Source: Eucommia ulmoides (taxonomy: Eukaryota; Streptophyta; Magnoliopsida; Garryales; Eucommiaceae). From it: a stretch of DNA of 64,000 nucleotides. The position numbers and the translations under genes are program-made. Shown piece after piece: positions 59,800 through 64,000 of the stretch; within the stretch, counting starts at the first letter, position 1, and each line of letters opens with the position of its first letter. The notes under the pieces were generated by a model. It saw nothing but the letters and a program-made list of their open reading frames with translations, ran no database searches and was not told where the DNA came from. Location of the stretch: assembly GCA_016647705.1 (NCBI GenBank), contig CM028326.1, positions 25,683,901-25,747,900 on the forward strand, in the 5' to 3' direction.

Positions 59800-61110
59800 G
59801 GGCTTTGTCCCGAAAAGTGATAATAAAGTCTTATCGGACTAGTGGCTGGCTGCTGAGGATACGGAACTCCTGGCTGAACAATAGGCCCTGGAATCATTTG
59901 TTGATGAAACGACGTTGACGGTCCTACTCCAGATGGCCCTGCTCTAGATAGCTTTGTTGTAGTTGGTCTTCCAAAAGACTATTGTGCTCTAAACATAGGA
60001 TGTCCTGTAAAGTGTGGCTGAGCACTGTACTGCTTCTGGTATCCATGATGAGATGACTGTATAAACTGAAACATTGGTTCCAGATTCCCTGTGATTTTCC
60101 CAAATCCAGCTTCCATATTCATATTCATTTGAACCATTTTATTTTCTAGCCCAGTCATCCGATCATCCATCAAATCCGCATGTATCCTTAGATCAGCAAT
60201 CTGATCATGAAGAAAATCCATCTTCTGATCTATGCTCATTTCTTCTTCATTATCTTATTTCTTACCCACAGCCTACATTCTCTGTATTTTCTGATTTCTC
60301 TTCTTTACCCATCTATTTCCTCTGTACTCATATCCCATTAACGAAGCATTACCCACATTGATCCATCCGGGTATGATTGTCATGAATATTTGCTCATCAG
60401 GATCAATTTCAATTCCAAAGTGATCAAACAACCTTTGGAGTGCATCAACATAGGGTAGTACTTGAGAGGGTTTCTAAACATGATACTTTATGTGGTCCAT
60501 CATGATATGAGCTAGATCCAATTTTATCCCTTCAACAATCTCATTCATCAAATAAAGATCAAAGTTATTTACATTAGCATGACTTCTCCCTCTAGGCACA
60601 ATCGAATAGGTTAGCACCAAATGAAGGAATCGATACTCAATAGATAATGTTCATGCTTTGTCTCCCTCTAAATCAAATTTCTCAACAATTTCCATTCTAT
60701 TGAAACTTATCGAAAGCCAGTGAGGGGTATTGTACGGAACTATGTCTCCTCTTGGTATTTCTAAAATATCACACAATAACCCCCTATCATACCAGATTTC
60801 TTTTCCTATAACATAGGATGAAATTTCAATATTATTGTAAGTGAGATTGTTGTAGAACATTCTCACCCACACCGGCATCCACTCATTCCTCTGGGTGGCA
60901 AAATTGACCCATCCCAAATTTATAAAATATCTTTCAATATTGATATTTTTCTCTTTCAAACTATCAAAATCTATAGGTTTGCAACCTAAAACCTTTTGGT
61001 TAATAAACCCCTCATTATATTTTTTCCCATCCTTGTCCTTTCGAAAAAATACATTGTCAAATGTAGGCCTATTGGCACGATTATTGATTCTAGGTATTTT
61101 TCACACAAAT
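59800..61110 (-). CDS. Retroelement ORF resembling the putative plant transposon protein domain
   Basis: Minus-strand text includes YFINLGWVNFATQRNEWMPV, GKEIWYDRGLLCDILEIPRG, then a histidine/leucine segment and WINVGNASLMGYEYRGNRWV, followed by a coiled coil (MSIDQKMDFLHDQIADLRIH). The pattern of a conserved N-domain then a short coiled coil resembles the plant-only Transposase_32-type proteins, often found inside retrotransposons. The similarity is judged by eye and its function is unknown. It belongs to the fossil element at 57079-64000. Confidence 0.4.
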
Positions 61111-61625
61111 CTAAAATAACTCAACCAAAATATCTTAATAGATTAAACCTAAATCAAGATCCAACCGAAACCCTAGAATTTAGAGAAAACCAACCTTTAT
61201 TTTCGTGAGTAATGAGCCTCCAATACTCAGATCCCAAGCCTTAGACCTTTAGATTCAACCCAAAAATATTCTAATCCAAGCCAAAATGAACTGATTTCGT
61301 GAGGTTTATGCTTGAAAGAACTTCGGAGATGAAGGGCTTTAGAGAAAAAAAGGTTTTTAGTTTCGGATGAAATGAATTAAACAAGTCAGGGTATTTATAT
61401 CCCGCAATGGTCGGTCGACAACCATCTTAGAGGCGGTCGACAGATGAATGCAGCGCGTCTCTCGATATTCCAACCTGCTACTATCGATCGACTCGTGAGT
61501 CGACTGCTCATTTTGAGCTGTTTGATTTTGTGCATTTAAACCAAATTTGATCAACTTAGCTAAATTTTTACCTCTTATTTTTATCCACATATATTTTATA
61601 AAAAATTAATTACTCACGCATTTAA

Positions 61626-61649
61626 ACACACACACACACACACACACAT
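61626..61649. repeat. CA microsatellite
   Basis: About twelve CA units in the internal region of the large-LTR element, ending in CATATATC. Confidence 0.9.
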
Positions 61650-62235
61650 ATATCACAAACATCTAATTCTCAAAATGAACAGGTTCAGTCTCCCTAACAA
61701 AATTAATAAACTTAAACTTAAATTTTTTTGACGTACCTGGATCATCTTTGGAAGCAAGTAGTGTGTGTACCTTTGGTGGATTACTAATTTCTGACTTGGT
61801 ATCCTTTGACTCCACCAATACTTGATTTTTCACCTTAATTTCTTCCTTCTTAGGAATGGCTATTTTTTGAACTAATTCAGTAAAAACTTCTTTGCCTTTG
61901 TTTGGTGCTTTAAGCTGCTTTGGTATAACTTTGTAAATGAACTTTTTTTTTGTATTAGTATCTTGCCGTTTGTTGTGGATAAGCTTTGTCAGCTCTCACA
62001 TATTAAGCTTGTTGCTTCTGTACTCTTGTATTTGGCACATGTTGATTCTTCTTATTAGGTACATTGAACCTCGGTTCCCTCTTTGGCAGGGCATATTCAT
62101 TGTACCTTTTTGTCTATTCAAATCTTCTTATCGGCACGTAGTATTCATTGTAACTTTGTCTAAATCTCTGATTTGTACCTGCACCAAAATTTTCTCTTTT
62201 TAATATCCAGTTGTTTCTGGGTCCGACAGGGTAAC

Positions 62236-63016
62236 CATGTAATAAATAACAAGAATTTTCAAAATGGCCAAATTTATCATAATAAAAACACTTAATACTG
62301 TTAGCACGCCTCTTCGAATAGTCAGTGTTTCATACAGAAGCATAATATTGTTTGCGATTTTGAGAAGCAGCTTTAATAACTATTGGTTTTTCAATAGATT
62401 TAGTACTCTCAACATCCTTGAATTTATCAATTGCTTCTTTAAACTCCTTTTGAGTCTTCTCAAGTAACTGTTCATTGGTGCTAACGTTTACCTGTAAACC
62501 AAAATTCTTTTTATGTATAAATTCAAGATCTTTTTTAAGAATTTGACACTCATTTTCAATAAAATGGATTTTCACACGAACTCTATCAAGCTCACACATT
62601 GTATTGTTCAATTCAATACTCAAGGCCTCATTCAAGGTTTCAACATTTTTTCTTTTAAATTCATTCTGTTGAAGATCATGAAAATCATTTTTCAAAATCT
62701 TAGTCTCATCCTCAAGAGACTCAATTTTATCACACAACTTATTAATTTCAGATAAAGCATTTTTAAATTCAACAGTTTCAAAATATTTGTCCAAATTCTT
62801 TTTCTTGAGAGATTTGACAGTACTAAACTTCTTATTTTCAAGAGTTGCATTTTTTCGCTCTAATTTAAAATTCTCTTTTCCAAAAACATACGTAAGAGAA
62901 ACAAACGTCTCAATAGCTTTATCTGCATTTATATTAGTCTCATGATCAAAACAATGACTATTAGAAGAAATAGAATTAACAATAGTACACATAACTTCAT
63001 AATCAAGACACTCCAT
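62236..63016 (-). CDS. Gag-like coiled-coil protein with zinc knuckle (retroelement)
   Basis: Starts MECLDYEVMC about 60 bases after the 5' LTR. It has a long heptad-rich coiled coil (about residues 60-200: LEDETKILKNDFHDLQQNEF and similar), then a basic segment and CFYYDKFGHFENSC, a CCHC knuckle (about 62248-62290). Coiled coil plus knuckle is the layout of gag in large plant Copia and related elements; it would bind RNA and assemble particles. It belongs to the fossil element at 57079-64000. Confidence 0.6.
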
Positions 63017-63075
63017 GTGATCGTGTTTAGCTATACTGTGAAGTATATCGAGCTGAAACCAGCTCTGATGCCAAT

Positions 63076-64000
63076 TGTTGGCCTAGTGAAATACCCAAGA
63101 GAGGGTAAATTGGGTAATTAAAAAATATCAGAGAAAAAATACTTTAATAACTCAAATAATTAATTTTAATTCTAAATTAATTATTATCTTTATATCACAG
63201 CGGAATTATAAAATCAATTAGGTGCACACCAAACAACAAAAATAAATAAAGTAAAGATTGCAGGACACCAGAAATTTATACTGATTCACCAAACTACTCT
63301 TGGCTAATCCAGTCCTCCGAGCCCCACAAAGAGTCGCACCCACTAAACTCAAGATTCCTTTAAAAGTAGGAACCAAACCCTCACAAAGATTTTTTTACAG
63401 GTTCAGAATCAACTTTTACAAAATTTTATTTTCACAAGTTAAGGAATAACCTCTACTTTTTATAGGCTCAAGAATAACCTAATTCTTTTTAACACGAAGG
63501 CTAAAGAATCAAAATTTCACAAGACACTCCAAATATCCTTTTACCCGGTAAGGATTGAACCGTTACAATTCACTCACAAATCAATTCAATTCAAGAAGAA
63601 TTACTACCTCAATCTCTTAACAAGAAGAGACTGAAACCCAACTACCCTTAGATTAAATATTCCCAACAGTATTTAATCCGTCACTCAACTTACCAATTAA
63701 AAATTGACAAGTGATTTTTCTCACTCGGAACTTCTACCACCCCAGATAAATTAAAACTTAATTAATATCCCAAAACTAGTGATAGAAAAGTGAGTGACTC
63801 AAAATCTGATTTTAAACAAAAATGGGTAGCATGTAATCAGATTAAATCAAGAAATTGTTTAAAAAATATTTTTCAATAAAAATCAGATAACAATTTCTAA
63901 AGATCAAATTCCAAAAAATTAATCAAGCAATACTATATAGAAAATAATTTGGAAAGATTTCAACCGGAATCCACCGAAAAAGTAATTAGAGCAATGTTAC
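63076..64000 (-). repeat. 5' LTR of the large-LTR element, cut by the window edge
   Basis: Matches 57079-58020 base by base with few differences. The remaining 1.2 kb should lie beyond 64000. Confidence 0.85.

Larger units (their letters stand above)
57079..64000 (-). mobile_element. Large-LTR retrotransposon, apparently non-autonomous, broken, runs off the window
   Basis: On the minus strand: 5' LTR (63076 to beyond 64000), primer-binding site TGGCATCAGAGC (about 63060-63074), internal region 59231-63075 (3.85 kb), purine tract AAAAAATGGGGAGA just before the 3' LTR, and the 3' LTR (57079-59230, 2152 bp). The two LTRs are about 93-95 percent alike over the 925 bp visible, so it is fairly young. 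The internal region encodes a coiled-coil gag-like ORF with a zinc knuckle and a second ORF of another type. Protease, integrase and reverse transcriptase were not recognised, so it depends on a partner. It carries several breaks. Confidence 0.82.

Overview
This window reads as nuclear DNA of a flowering plant. It holds two host genes with many spliced exons, a third small plant gene that is frameshifted, and a large mass of plant transposable elements (Copia, Gypsy, RTE and L1 LINEs, hAT-type elements and foldback MITEs). Intergenic DNA is very AT-rich. Nothing prokaryotic is present: there are no operons, CRISPR arrays or phage genes. I saw no tRNA or rRNA gene. The species cannot be named from the sequence alone; a dicot, perhaps woody, is a guess.

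Layout. 1-3.8 kb: LTR-like debris and the gag end of a decayed Gypsy element on the minus strand. 3.97-5.0 kb: a small element with long imperfect terminal inverted repeats that carries a piece of a KNOLLE-type syntaxin gene. 5.38-22.33 kb (+): a nine-exon gene for a Ulp1-family cysteine protease (SUMO or NEDD8 deconjugating type). Its third intron is about 11.8 kb and is filled by a Copia element (itself hit by a 1.2-kb hAT-type element), a foldback element split by an RTE LINE, a Copia gag scrap and a LINE ORF1 scrap. 23.4-25.6 kb: two nested pairs of inverted repeats around a frameshifted copy of a small uncharacterised plant gene family. 25.7-26.3 kb: a hAT-like foldback. 27.1-33.25 kb (-): a nearly full-length but mutated L1-type LINE with ORF1, endonuclease, reverse transcriptase, zinc finger and RNase H. 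33.3-37.1 kb: AT-rich intergenic DNA. 37.17-39.6 kb: a large solo LTR with a 5-bp target duplication. 42.4-46.2 kb (+): an apparently intact eEF1B-beta translation factor gene. 47.1-52.7 kb (+): a second, decayed Copia element, abutting a truncated LTR of the solo-LTR superfamily. 55.8-56.9 kb: an unexplained dispersed array of a 16-bp palindrome. 57.08 kb to the right edge (-): an LTR element with LTRs of about 2.15 kb, a coiled-coil gag-like ORF and a second ORF, but no recognisable polymerase; its 5' LTR runs off the window.

How it works together. The working parts are the protease, which would remove ubiquitin-like modifiers from target proteins, and eEF1B-beta, which recharges eEF1A with GTP during translation elongation. 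Everything else is repeat DNA living in their introns and between them. The most unusual items are the palindrome array, the two inverted-repeat elements that carry host gene fragments, the GTCGAC-rich minisatellite shared by several retroelements, and the solo LTR whose head was duplicated together with its target site.
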